From: a virus
Strand: one strand, 5' to 3'
Virus record (IMG/VR): IMGVR_UViG_3300024231_000035
Coordinates: 1 to 32,867 of that record
DNA: 32,867 bases
Below the pieces are notes generated by a model. It saw nothing but the letters and a program-made list of their open reading frames with translations. It did no database searches and was not told the origin of the DNA. The translations under genes and the position numbers were made by a program. Position 1 is the stretch's first letter. Every line of letters begins with the position of its first letter. Positions 16,779-24,388 of this stretch are shown in pieces.

Positions 16779-16783
16779 TTAGA

Positions 16784-17194
16784 ATGGAAGTTCTTGAATA
16801 TCTCAAACATCATTTAAAAACAGACATTGCACCATCTCCAATACATGGAATTGGTACATTTGCACTAACTGATATTAAAGTTGGTGAGCCGGTTTTTATG
16901 TTATGGCCTAACGAAAGTAGAGTTTATACGATTGATAGAAGTGAGTTTGAAGAACTTCCAGACTTTACTAAAAGGTTAATTCTAAAATCGTATCTGAATA
17001 AATCAGATTATCCTCTCGTTTGGTTTAGATTATTTAGGGATTGTTATTTTAATTTAGCAAACCCATTAGTTTATACAAATACAGCTGAAAAAGATGGTAA
17101 CTTTGATTCGATGAAACGGGTAGCAGTAAAACCGATAAAAGCAGGTGAAGAGATTTTAGGTAATTATAAATTAGAAGATACAATATTAAAATGA
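16784..17194 (+). CDS. SET-domain protein (putative lysine methyltransferase)
   Basis: This 136-residue protein is a minimal SET domain. The opening SPIHGIGTFALTDIKVGEPV (18-37) matches the SET start, where S-adenosylmethionine binds. The NHSC.PN element is represented by FNLANPLVYTN (89-99), which is diverged but in the right place. The end AVKPIKAGEEILGNY (114-128) matches the closing GEEL..dY with its Tyr. There are no pre- or post-SET Cys clusters. The expected reaction is methylation of protein lysines. The gene follows a histone-like gene by 5 bases and overlaps the MazG-like gene by ATGA (17191-17194). Whether the altered NHSC-like motif is catalytic is uncertain. Confidence 0.75.
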   Translation: MEVLEYLKHHLKTDIAPSPIHGIGTFALTDIKVGEPVFMLWPNESRVYTIDRSEFEELPDFTKRLILKSYLNKSDYPLVWFRLFRDCYFNLANPLVYTNTAEKDGNFDSMKRVAVKPIKAGEEILGNYKLEDTILK

Positions 17195-17502
17195 CATTTG
17201 ATGAATTGATTAATAACATCACCCAATGGGCTGATGATAAGGGAATACTTGTTTCTGATAATATCCCACAACAAACTATGAAAGTTATGGAAGAGTTGGG
17301 AGAAACGGCAGGAGCAATTTTAAAACATAAAAAAACAGATGAGGTTATCGATGGAATCGGAGATATCCTTGTTACAGTTATAATTTTAAGTAAACAATTA
17401 GGGTTAGACCCAACCGAATGTTTGGAATCAGCATGGAATGAAATCAAAGATAGGAAAGGTAAAACAGTAAACGGCACATTTATTAAAGAAGAAGAACTAT
17501 GA
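17191..17502 (+). CDS. MazG-like nucleoside triphosphate pyrophosphohydrolase
   Basis: This is a 103-residue protein of the all-alpha NTP pyrophosphatase family. It shows the metal-binding EELGE (34-38), then E51..D54...D58 in DEVIDGIGDILV, and a third helix LGLDPTECLESAWNEIKDRKG. This is the pattern of phage MazG-type enzymes, which hydrolyse (d)NTPs to monophosphates or lower ppGpp. It overlaps SET upstream and NrdB downstream by ATGA tetranucleotides, so it is translated within the ribonucleotide reductase operon. This supports a role in nucleotide pool control. Confidence 0.85.
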   Translation: MTFDELINNITQWADDKGILVSDNIPQQTMKVMEELGETAGAILKHKKTDEVIDGIGDILVTVIILSKQLGLDPTECLESAWNEIKDRKGKTVNGTFIKEEEL

Positions 17503-18776
17503 GTAACTTTGTAGATACAACAGCGGAAAACGTAAGATTCGTAATTAAGAGAAATGGTGAAAAAGTTTCATTTGAATTAAGTAAAATGAAAAGTGCAATT
17601 ACCAAAGCTATGGAAAGCATCGATAAGGTAGATGTAGAAATGGTTGAAAAGATTGCAAGAAGTAGTGAAATAACTATTTATAGAAATCCAAATCATATCC
17701 CTCATGTAGATGAGATTCACGATATAGTGGAAAATAAACTGATGGATAGTGGTTTGAATGATGTAGCAAAAGAATACATCATCTATCGTTCAAAAAATAA
17801 ACCAAATATCTTTAAGAAAAGAGTAAATCTTAAACCTTACGAATATCCTCAGTTAGTAGAATACGTTGATGCTATTAGACACTCATATTGGGTTCATACT
17901 GAGTTCAACTTTACATCAGATGTTCAAGACTTCAAAGTTCACTTGAACGAAAAAGAAAGAACTGCAGTACAAAGAGCTATGTTAGCAATCTCACAAATTG
18001 AAATCGCTGTTAAATCATTTTGGGGAGATATCTACAAAAAAATGCCAAAACCTGAGATTGGAGCAGTTGGTGCAACTTTCGCTGAATCGGAAGTTAGACA
18101 TGCTGATGCATATTCCAACCTAATTCAAGTATTAGGATTAAACTCAGAGTTTGAAAATCTTTTACAGGTACCAGGTATCAGAAAAAGAATTAAATATTTA
18201 GATAAAACAATGAATGCTAGTAGGGCAATTGAAAACAAAGATTACTTTGAATCAGTTGTTTTATTTTCTATGTTTATCGAAAATGTATCGTTGTTTTCAC
18301 AATTTTTAGTTATTATGTCTTTCAACAAATATAAGAATGTATTGAAAGGTATGAGTAATGCAGTTGAGGCAACATCAAAAGAAGAAAAGATTCATGCAGA
18401 ATTTGGATTTGATTTAGTAAATACAATCAAACAAGAAAACCCATCTTGGTGGACTGATGAATTAAAAGAAGATTTAGTTGATGCAACTTTAGATGCTTAT
18501 GATGCAGAAGCAGATATTGTTGAGTGGATATTTGAAAAAGGAGATTTAGATTTCCTTACTAAAGAACAAACTTTAGAATTCATTAAACATAGATTCAACG
18601 AATCATTGAACGCTATTGGAATCGATAGTGTATTTAGTGTAGATGAAAAATCATTAGAAACTACTGAGTGGTTTGATGATGAAATTCTAACTACAAAACA
18701 TACCGATTTCTTTAACAAACGAAGTATTAATTATAGTAAAAAGCAAAAGTCAATTACGGAAGATGACTTATTTTAA
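17499..18776 (+). CDS. nrdB: Class I ribonucleotide reductase beta subunit with N-terminal ATP-cone
   Basis: This is a 425-residue protein. Residues about 10-105 form an ATP-cone (VRFVIKRNGEKVSFELSKMK, then HVDEIHDIVENKLMDSG, then IIYRSK), which in most enzymes sits on the alpha subunit. The beta core has the complete metal ligand set: E168, E198, H201, E261, E296, H299. Tyr205 stands at the position of the E. coli radical Tyr. The first ligand is Glu rather than Asp, as described for class Id enzymes. The C-terminus ends in ITEDDLF, resembling the tail that docks on NrdA. ATP-cones on NrdB are documented in Leeuwenhoekiella blandensis (Flavobacteriia), where they give allosteric control through the beta subunit. 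Its start overlaps MazG by ATGA. Confidence 0.93.
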   Translation: MSNFVDTTAENVRFVIKRNGEKVSFELSKMKSAITKAMESIDKVDVEMVEKIARSSEITIYRNPNHIPHVDEIHDIVENKLMDSGLNDVAKEYIIYRSKNKPNIFKKRVNLKPYEYPQLVEYVDAIRHSYWVHTEFNFTSDVQDFKVHLNEKERTAVQRAMLAISQIEIAVKSFWGDIYKKMPKPEIGAVGATFAESEVRHADAYSNLIQVLGLNSEFENLLQVPGIRKRIKYLDKTMNASRAIENKDYFESVVLFSMFIENVSLFSQFLVIMSFNKYKNVLKGMSNAVEATSKEEKIHAEFGFDLVNTIKQENPSWWTDELKEDLVDATLDAYDAEADIVEWIFEKGDLDFLTKEQTLEFIKHRFNESLNAIGIDSVFSVDEKSLETTEWFDDEILTTKHTDFFNKRSINYSKKQKSITEDDLF

Positions 18777-18794
18777 ACAGTTATAGATAAAATT

Positions 18795-20501
18795 ATGAAC
18801 GATAGACAACCCTTTGAGTGGATTAATGAGGAATCCATTACCTTTCTTAGAAGAGGATACCTAAGTGAAGGAGAAGAACCCTTAGAAAGAATTAAAATTA
18901 TTGCAGACCATGCTGAGAAACTATTAGGAATCGATGGATTCGCTGATAAGTTTTATGGATATATGAGTAAAGGATGGTATTCCTTATCATCACCAGTTTG
19001 GGCAAACTTTGGAAAAAAGAGAGGTTTACCTGTAAGTTGTTTTGGTTCAAATGTTGCTGACAATATTGAATCAATTCTTTTTACACAAGCTGAAGTTGGT
19101 GAAATGAGTAAAATGGGAGGTGGTACTTCTGGTTACTTTGGAAACCTAAGAGGTAGAGGAGCACCAATTACTGATAATGGTCATGCACCAGGCGCTGTTC
19201 ACTTTATGAACTTATTCCAAAGTGTTGTTGATAATATTTCACAAGGTTCAACTCGAAGAGGTAGATTCTCACCTTACTTACCAATAGAACATCCAGATAT
19301 TATGGAGTTCTTAGAAATTGGAACTGAAGGAGCTACAATCCAAGACTTAACTCATGCCGTAACTGTAACTGATGAGTTTATGGAATCTATGATTGCTGGT
19401 GATAAAGATAAAAGAGCTGCTTGGGCAAAGGTAATTCAAAGAAGAGGAGAAATAGGATATCCTTATATTATGTTCCACGATACTATGAACAAAAACACTG
19501 TTGATGTTTATAAAGAAAAGGGAGCAAAAATCTATAATTCAAATCTATGTTCAGAAATCGCTCTTCATAACTCAGAAGAAGAATCATTTGTATGTGTACT
19601 TTCTTCAATGAACGTACTACATTATGATGAGTGGAAAGATACTGATGCAGTAGAAACTCTAACTTATTTCTTAGATGCAGTTGTAACTGAATTTTGTACT
19701 AAGATTGAAGCATATAGAGATAATGGTACTATTGAAGGTAAAAGAGCTTTTATGTATATGGAAAAAGCTTACAACTTCGCTAAAAGACAAAGAGCATTAG
19801 GTTTAGGTGTTTTAGGATGGCATTCACTTTTACAATCTAAAGGATTGGCATTCGATACTAAAGATAGTGCAAAATTAAATGTTGAAGTATTCAAACTAAT
19901 CAAAGATAAATCATATAAAGCATCCGAAGAGATGGCACAAAAATATGGTGAACCTGAATACTTAGTTGGATATGGTAGAAGAAACGTTACTCTTAATGCA
20001 GTAGCACCAACAACATCTTCAGCATTTATATTAGGACAAGTTTCACAATCAATTGAACCTATTTGGTCAAATTGTTATGTGAAGGATGTTGCCAAAATGA
20101 AGGTAACAATCAAAAACCCAGTTCTTCAAAAATTATTAGAAGAATTAGGAAAGGATACTAAATCAACTTGGGATAGTATCAAAAAAGCAGATGGTTCAGT
20201 ACAACATTTGGAATTCTTAACCGATGAACAAAAAGATGTATTTAGAACATTTGCAGAAATCAATCAAGCATCTATTATTAACCAAGCAGCAATCAGACAA
20301 GATTTCATTGACCAATCACAATCATTGAATATAATGGTATCACCTGATATGCCAACTAAGGATATTAATAAGTTATTGATTGATGCATGGAAGTTAGGAG
20401 TTAAAACTCTTTACTACCAACATTCGATGAATTCAGCACAAGCGTTTGCTAGAAAGAAACTAAATCTTAACGATTTAGCATGTGTAGCTTGTGAAGGTTA
20501 A
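18795..20501 (+). CDS. nrdA: Class I ribonucleotide reductase alpha subunit, short form without ATP-cone
   Basis: This 568-residue protein is well below the about 760 of E. coli NrdA because the N-terminal ATP-cone is absent; that domain is on NrdB here. The catalytic set is complete: C82 in LPVSCFGSNV, N250-L-C252-S-E254 (the radical Cys motif), C267 in FVCVLSSMN, and the YY pair in KTLYYQHS of the radical transfer path. The C-terminal CVAC (563-566) is the swinging-arm pair reduced by thioredoxin, which is encoded next. It reduces ribonucleoside diphosphates to deoxy forms. The start at 18795 follows the NrdB stop by 18 bases and gives a natural N-terminus. Confidence 0.94.
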   Translation: MNDRQPFEWINEESITFLRRGYLSEGEEPLERIKIIADHAEKLLGIDGFADKFYGYMSKGWYSLSSPVWANFGKKRGLPVSCFGSNVADNIESILFTQAEVGEMSKMGGGTSGYFGNLRGRGAPITDNGHAPGAVHFMNLFQSVVDNISQGSTRRGRFSPYLPIEHPDIMEFLEIGTEGATIQDLTHAVTVTDEFMESMIAGDKDKRAAWAKVIQRRGEIGYPYIMFHDTMNKNTVDVYKEKGAKIYNSNLCSEIALHNSEEESFVCVLSSMNVLHYDEWKDTDAVETLTYFLDAVVTEFCTKIEAYRDNGTIEGKRAFMYMEKAYNFAKRQRALGLGVLGWHSLLQSKGLAFDTKDSAKLNVEVFKLIKDKSYKASEEMAQKYGEPEYLVGYGRRNVTLNAVAPTTSSAFILGQVSQSIEPIWSNCYVKDVAKMKVTIKNPVLQKLLEELGKDTKSTWDSIKKADGSVQHLEFLTDEQKDVFRTFAEINQASIINQAAIRQDFIDQSQSLNIMVSPDMPTKDINKLLIDAWKLGVKTLYYQHSMNSAQAFARKKLNLNDLACVACEG

Positions 20502-20524
20502 ATTAAAAATTAAATTATAAAGTT

Positions 20525-20788
20525 ATGGTAGAAATCAAAAAATTCGAAGCAGATTGGTGTGGTCCTTGTAGGATGTTAAAACCAACATTTGAAAAATTAG
20601 AAGAATCATTTGGAAATTCGGTAAAATTTTCGTATATTAACGTAGATGAAAACCAAGATGAAGCAGCTAAGTATTCAGTTCGTTCAATCCCAACAGTCAT
20701 TATTGAAAAAAATGGGGAGATTACTGAAAGACTTACAGGCGCACAATCAGAGTTAGCATATAAAAATGCGTTAAACGAATCTTTATAA
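20525..20788 (+). CDS. Thioredoxin
   Basis: This 87-residue single thioredoxin domain has the active site WCGPC (11-15) and the cis-Pro segment RSIPT. It is shorter than E. coli thioredoxin (109), lacking most of the N-terminal strand and helix, as is common in phage thioredoxins/glutaredoxins. Its most likely substrate is the CVAC tail of NrdA, whose gene ends 23 bases upstream. The start is preceded by AAAGTTATG. The HTH gene begins 3 bases after the stop. Confidence 0.92.
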   Translation: MVEIKKFEADWCGPCRMLKPTFEKLEESFGNSVKFSYINVDENQDEAAKYSVRSIPTVIIEKNGEITERLTGAQSELAYKNALNESL

Positions 20789-20791
20789 AGA

Positions 20792-20995
20792 ATGCCAATA
20801 CTAAGGGGACAGACTCATCCTTCCGCAAAATTAACGGATGAGCAAGTTTTAAATATCAGAAAACTATGGAAAATGGGACACCGAAATGTTCGAGTTATGG
20901 CTCGTAACAATAAGTGTTCTTCAGCCAACATCATTAAGATTGTTAAGAATAAGACTTGGACACATTTGAATGAATTTTGGTCTGGTAGTTTATGA
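20792..20995 (+). CDS. Small helix-turn-helix DNA-binding protein
   Basis: This 67-residue basic protein has GQTHPSAKLTDEQVLNIRKL (about 6-25), then an HTH-like RVMARNNKCSSANIIKIVKN, ending in TWTHL. This is the DNA-binding module usually found at the C-terminus of HNH homing endonucleases, but here no HNH catalytic domain is present. Its stop overlaps the start of the first Mom-like gene (ATGA at 20992-20995), implying coupled translation. It might be a remnant of a homing endonuclease, or a regulator of the adjacent gene. The DNA-binding fold is fairly convincing; the role is inference. Confidence 0.65.
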   Translation: MPILRGQTHPSAKLTDEQVLNIRKLWKMGHRNVRVMARNNKCSSANIIKIVKNKTWTHLNEFWSGSL

Positions 20996-21759
20996 AAGAA
21001 GAAAAAACATATTGTGATACTTCTAAACTTTCTATACGTCTTATCACAAAATCAGTAGCTAAAGATATTATTGTAAACAATCATTATAGTGGATTGTGGA
21101 CAAAGGTATCTTACGCAATTGGTTTGTTTACTTCGGATGTTGAAGAACATCCTTTTTTTGATAACGTAGAAGATAAACTAATTGGAGTAGCTTGTTATGG
21201 AGACCCGATTGGTAGAAGTGCTGGGCAATCTATTTCCCCTTTATTGGAAAGAACTGAAGTTTTAGAACTAACTAGATTATTTGTATTTGATGATTATGGT
21301 TCAAATATAGAGAGTTGGTTTTTAGGTCAAACATTTAATTGGTTAAGAGAGAACGTACCTCATATAAAAGGATTGATATCTTACTCAGACCCTAAAGAAG
21401 GTCATTGTGGTACGATTTACCAAGCAACTAATTGGTTGTATCAGGGTAATAAACTAAGGTTCAATGATAGTTGGGATTTCAAATGGGAAGAAGGTGGTGA
21501 ATGGCACCACGGAAGAACTTCCTATGTAAAATTTGGAACAAATAATCCCAAAGAAATACAAAAAATAACATCATCTACATTTTGGATAAAGAAAAATCCA
21601 AGAAAACATAGATATGTGTACATTTTATCAAAAGGTGGGGAAAGAAGAAAGTTAATGAAGAACATTAAACACCCAATATTCCCTTATCCTAAAGAAAATG
21701 AAGAATTTGTGGAAGAAATTCATAGAATGGACCCAATAAATTTGGAAATTACAAAATAA
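20992..21759 (+). CDS. Mom-like DNA-modification protein (GNAT-type fold), copy 1
   Basis: This is a 255-residue protein. It has the Mom family pattern: NHY (30-32), SYAIGLF, GVACYGDP (65-72), ELTRLFVFDDYGSNIES (92-108), then LISYSD and GHCGTIYQATNWLYQG (137-152), WHHGRT and KHRYVYIL. In phage Mu, Mom modifies adenines in DNA to a carbamoylmethyl derivative, protecting phage DNA from restriction. The core aligns without gaps to a second copy at 21926 over residues 65-152. It is coupled to a small HTH gene by ATGA and lies at the 3' end of the NrdA/NrdB operon. The modification chemistry and target base cannot be read from the sequence. Confidence 0.75.
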   Translation: MKEEKTYCDTSKLSIRLITKSVAKDIIVNNHYSGLWTKVSYAIGLFTSDVEEHPFFDNVEDKLIGVACYGDPIGRSAGQSISPLLERTEVLELTRLFVFDDYGSNIESWFLGQTFNWLRENVPHIKGLISYSDPKEGHCGTIYQATNWLYQGNKLRFNDSWDFKWEEGGEWHHGRTSYVKFGTNNPKEIQKITSSTFWIKKNPRKHRYVYILSKGGERRKLMKNIKHPIFPYPKENEEFVEEIHRMDPINLEITK

Positions 21760-21772
21760 TTTATTATATTAG
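21741..21772 (+). promoter_or_regulatory. Bacteroidota-type promoter before the second Mom-like unit
   Basis: TTTG at 21741-21744 and TATATTAG at 21765-21772 (one mismatch to TATATTTG) have a 20-nt spacer. The -33 element lies inside the last codons of the first Mom-like gene. The transcription start would fall within a few bases of the ATG at 21780, giving an almost leaderless mRNA. Confidence 0.65.
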
Positions 21773-21779
21773 TAAAATT

Positions 21780-21938
21780 ATGACAGAAGAAAGAGAAATA
21801 GAAGAAATTCTAATGGAATCTCACTCATTTGGGTTGAGAAACGAAGTGATGAAAACTGCTTCTGAAATTATGGGTAATAATCCTAAGATAAGAAGAGTAG
21901 ATGCGTATCACCAAGCTTTTAAAGAATGGGTAAAGTAG
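21780..21938 (+). CDS. Small acidic/helical protein overlapping the second Mom-like gene
   Basis: This is a 52-residue ORF. It starts with TEEREIEEILMES, continues HSFGLRNEVMKTASEIMG and ends AYHQAFKEWVK; it looks like two or three helices. Its 3' end overlaps the start of the second Mom-like gene by 13 bases in another frame. It is directly preceded by a good promoter, and short proteins with this pattern seem familiar from T4-like marine phages, so it is likely a real gene. The arrangement resembles com-mom of phage Mu, where a small upstream ORF controls mom translation, although this protein has no Cys and so is not a Com-type zinc finger. Confidence 0.6.
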   Translation: MTEEREIEEILMESHSFGLRNEVMKTASEIMGNNPKIRRVDAYHQAFKEWVK

Positions 21939-22732
21939 ACGGAAAACATTATGTAGATGCAACTAAGGTAAGTGTAGCTCCTATTGCTAAATCTATCGCT
22001 AAAGATATGATTATCAAAAAGCACTATACTCACGCTTGGACTGCTTGTAGATACGCATTGGGTATCTATCACACAATGGATGAAAATGATATATTCGGAA
22101 ATGACCAAGAATTAGTTGGTGTAGCTGTATATGGATTTCCAGTTGGTGCAAAAGCATCCACTTCAGTTTGTGAAGGGTTAACCAAAGATAACATATTAGA
22201 ACTTACTCGTTTATATGTAGATGATGGTTATGGTTCAAATATTGAAAGTTGTGCATTAGGTAAAACCTTTCAATGGTTAAAGGATAATGATAAGAATATT
22301 AAAGTTCTTTTATCTTATGCTAATAATGGACAAGGACATGTTGGTGGAATATACAAAGCAACTAATTGGATTTATCAGGGTTTGAATACTGATATCGCTT
22401 TGATGCCAAATTGGGGTATTTCACTATCTAATGACCCATTTGATTGGATTCACTCAAGAACTGTATTTAATAATTGGGGAAGTGGTAACTTAGAACACCT
22501 TAGAAAAGAAATCGGTAAGCAGGGTTACAAAGAATTTTGGAGAAGAGAAGAACCACCAAAACATAGATACATTCAGATTCTTGCTCAAAATAAAAAAGAG
22601 AAAAAAGATTTAATCAAAAGGTTAAAGCATGAGATAAGACCTTATCCAAAAGATTTAAATGATTATAATACTGAAGTGGTACATCATACAACATATCCAC
22701 CTGAAGAAAGTAATGAAATAAATTTTTGGTAA
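21926..22732 (+). CDS. Mom-like DNA-modification protein (GNAT-type fold), copy 2
   Basis: This 268-residue protein is a paralogue of the gene at 20992. Shared elements in the same order are KHY (32-34), RYALGIY, GVAVYGFP (65-72), ELTRLYVDDGYGSNIES (92-108), LLSYANNGQGHVGGIY (128-143), ATNWIYQG, WIHSRT (174-179) and KHRYIQIL. It keeps the acceptor-like HY, the TRL strand and the GH.G.IY.ATNW segment, so both copies look intact. Differences cluster between residues 155 and 175 and at the C-terminus, which could change target specificity. It overlaps a 52-residue ORF by 13 bases. The promoter of the next gene starts 5 bases after its stop. Confidence 0.75.
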   Translation: MGKVDGKHYVDATKVSVAPIAKSIAKDMIIKKHYTHAWTACRYALGIYHTMDENDIFGNDQELVGVAVYGFPVGAKASTSVCEGLTKDNILELTRLYVDDGYGSNIESCALGKTFQWLKDNDKNIKVLLSYANNGQGHVGGIYKATNWIYQGLNTDIALMPNWGISLSNDPFDWIHSRTVFNNWGSGNLEHLRKEIGKQGYKEFWRREEPPKHRYIQILAQNKKEKKDLIKRLKHEIRPYPKDLNDYNTEVVHHTTYPPEESNEINFW

Positions 22733-22736
22733 AATA

Positions 22737-22768
22737 TTTGGATAATTAAAATATTATTCGTATATTTG
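22737..22768 (+). promoter_or_regulatory. Bacteroidota-type promoter of the DGQHR-HNH / polymerase operon
   Basis: TTTG at 22737-22740 and TATATTTG at 22761-22768 have a 20-nt spacer. It starts 5 bases after the Mom-like stop. The predicted start near 22773 leaves a leader of about 95 nt, unusually long here, that contains two hairpins. Confidence 0.8.
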
Positions 22769-22783
22769 TAAAACAAAAGAGTT

Positions 22784-22850
22784 GATATCACTCTATAACG
22801 ATATCGAAACTGTTAAATATGGGGTAAGGTATCACCTCAATAACGATACC
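22784..22850 (+). repeat. Two tandem, covarying hairpins in the leader of the DGQHR-HNH gene
   Basis: Unit 1 is GATATC (22784-22789), a 10-nt loop ACTCTATAAC and GATATC (22800-22805). Unit 2 is GGTATC (22828-22833), an 11-nt loop ACCTCAATAAC and GATACC (22845-22850). The units are diverged copies, and the second base pair has changed from A-T to G-C on both sides, a compensatory change that supports a stem. They could be RNA hairpins bound by a regulator, or paired DNA operators. Confidence 0.6.
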
Positions 22851-22867
22851 ACTTAAATTATTATATT

Positions 22868-24388
22868 ATGGCATTTAAAAAATCAATTGATGCAAAAGTT
22901 CTAACGGGTGGAACTCTAAACAAACTCAGAGAATTATTTCCCTACATTCATGTAGATAAACACCAACTTCAAAGACTATTATCAGAGTGGGATGACCAAA
23001 CCAAAGCTGAACATATGAGAGCTTGTTTCGAAGGTCATTCTAACATCTATACAATAGTTCTTATTAGTATAGAGGGTTGTTTAAATTATTGTAATGAAAT
23101 TATTTCAGATTATGATAAAGAAGATACTCAATATGCAGCTGTAAAAGAGACTATTGATTACCTATCTGACTTAAAATCTAAAGGTAAAAAATACTTAAAT
23201 ATTGATGGTCAACATAGGGTAAAGACATATGAAGATTTTCTTAAATCTAAGTTTACATTAGATAAGAATGTAATTGATTACATTGAAAGAGATGGAAAAA
23301 CTCCAATTGCTTATGATATGAAGGGTAAGGTGTTTAAAGATATGCCCGAAGAAACTCAAAAAGCAGTATTGGAAACACCATTAACATTGGTTATGATAAA
23401 TAAAGCAACTCTACAAGATATGGTAGATGTAACTATTTATACCAATATTGGTGAACCTTGGAATAATCACGAAAGACGAATTATCGTACCATCTAAATTC
23501 AATAGATTTTTGATGAGTTATATGAATGATAATCCTCTATTGGAGGCAATGTTTAATAATACAAAAAATCTATCTAGTGCATACTCTCTTTTAAAGAAAG
23601 GTGATTCATTGATAATTGCTGAGTGGATTACTTATTACTATAATGTTTTGAAGAACGATATCTATAAGTGGCCAAAAGAATCTCAATTAGATTTACAATC
23701 ATCTGTGGTTGGATTAGATGGACAATCTACTTCAAAATTAAAAAAATCTACAAAAGTAGTATCTAAAGTGGTGGATATGACAAACACAATTTCAAGTGTA
23801 AAATTTGAAAGAACACTTTTAGATAATTTATTCATATTACTTACTATATTGGAAACTTCATCGCATCCATTAAATTCTTTCCAAAAGAAAGTTAAGATTG
23901 GTAATCTAAGTAAATTTATGGATTGGTTTATGAAAATGGAATCCAAATTAAGAGAAGCTGATTATTACATTAAAGATACTGATGGTAATATTGTTGTAGA
24001 ACCAATTACAGGTAAAAAAATGACAAATTCAGAATCATTTAAAAGAAAATGTGGAGCTAAAAAAGTAGATGATATTCAACTTAGAAGTAATCTGATGATT
24101 GAAGAATTCAACAATGATTATGATAACTTATTTGCATCTGGTGTTGTATCTTTAGTTGATACCAAAAATTATACTAAAAAGGATAAGTTAGAAGCTGCTA
24201 TCGAAAATGATTGGATAGATGCTAGTGGTGAGGAGTTTACTTTTGAAGAACTTATGGGGTCTGATTCAATAATTGAAGGAGACCATCAAGAAGCTAGAGA
24301 TGCTGGTAATGATACTTCAAAAGAAAATTTGGTTCTTAGAAACAAAAGAGCAAATATTAGAAAATCAAATAAACAAATAATAAATTAA
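22868..24388 (+). CDS. DGQHR (DUF262/ParB-like) plus C-terminal HNH protein, putative modification-dependent nuclease
   Basis: This is a 506-residue protein. The N-terminal half has HQLQRLLSEWD (32-42), YTIVLISIEG (61-70), NIDGQHRVKTYEDFL (111-125) and, near residue 190, TNIGEPWNNHERR. These match the order of DUF262/DGQHR domains: QR motif, IDGQ(Q/H)R, then N.G...E.R. The last 37 residues form an HNH-like motif: D472-H473, N487-L488 and N496..K499. DUF262 fused to an HNH nuclease is the plan of GmrSD-type restriction enzymes that cut modified DNA; here the nuclease is of the plain HNH type. It is downstream of two Mom-like genes and coupled (TAATG) to a glycosyltransferase gene. The exact role is not known. 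Confidence 0.65.
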   Translation: MAFKKSIDAKVLTGGTLNKLRELFPYIHVDKHQLQRLLSEWDDQTKAEHMRACFEGHSNIYTIVLISIEGCLNYCNEIISDYDKEDTQYAAVKETIDYLSDLKSKGKKYLNIDGQHRVKTYEDFLKSKFTLDKNVIDYIERDGKTPIAYDMKGKVFKDMPEETQKAVLETPLTLVMINKATLQDMVDVTIYTNIGEPWNNHERRIIVPSKFNRFLMSYMNDNPLLEAMFNNTKNLSSAYSLLKKGDSLIIAEWITYYYNVLKNDIYKWPKESQLDLQSSVVGLDGQSTSKLKKSTKVVSKVVDMTNTISSVKFERTLLDNLFILLTILETSSHPLNSFQKKVKIGNLSKFMDWFMKMESKLREADYYIKDTDGNIVVEPITGKKMTNSESFKRKCGAKKVDDIQLRSNLMIEEFNNDYDNLFASGVVSLVDTKNYTKKDKLEAAIENDWIDASGEEFTFEELMGSDSIIEGDHQEARDAGNDTSKENLVLRNKRANIRKSNKQIIN

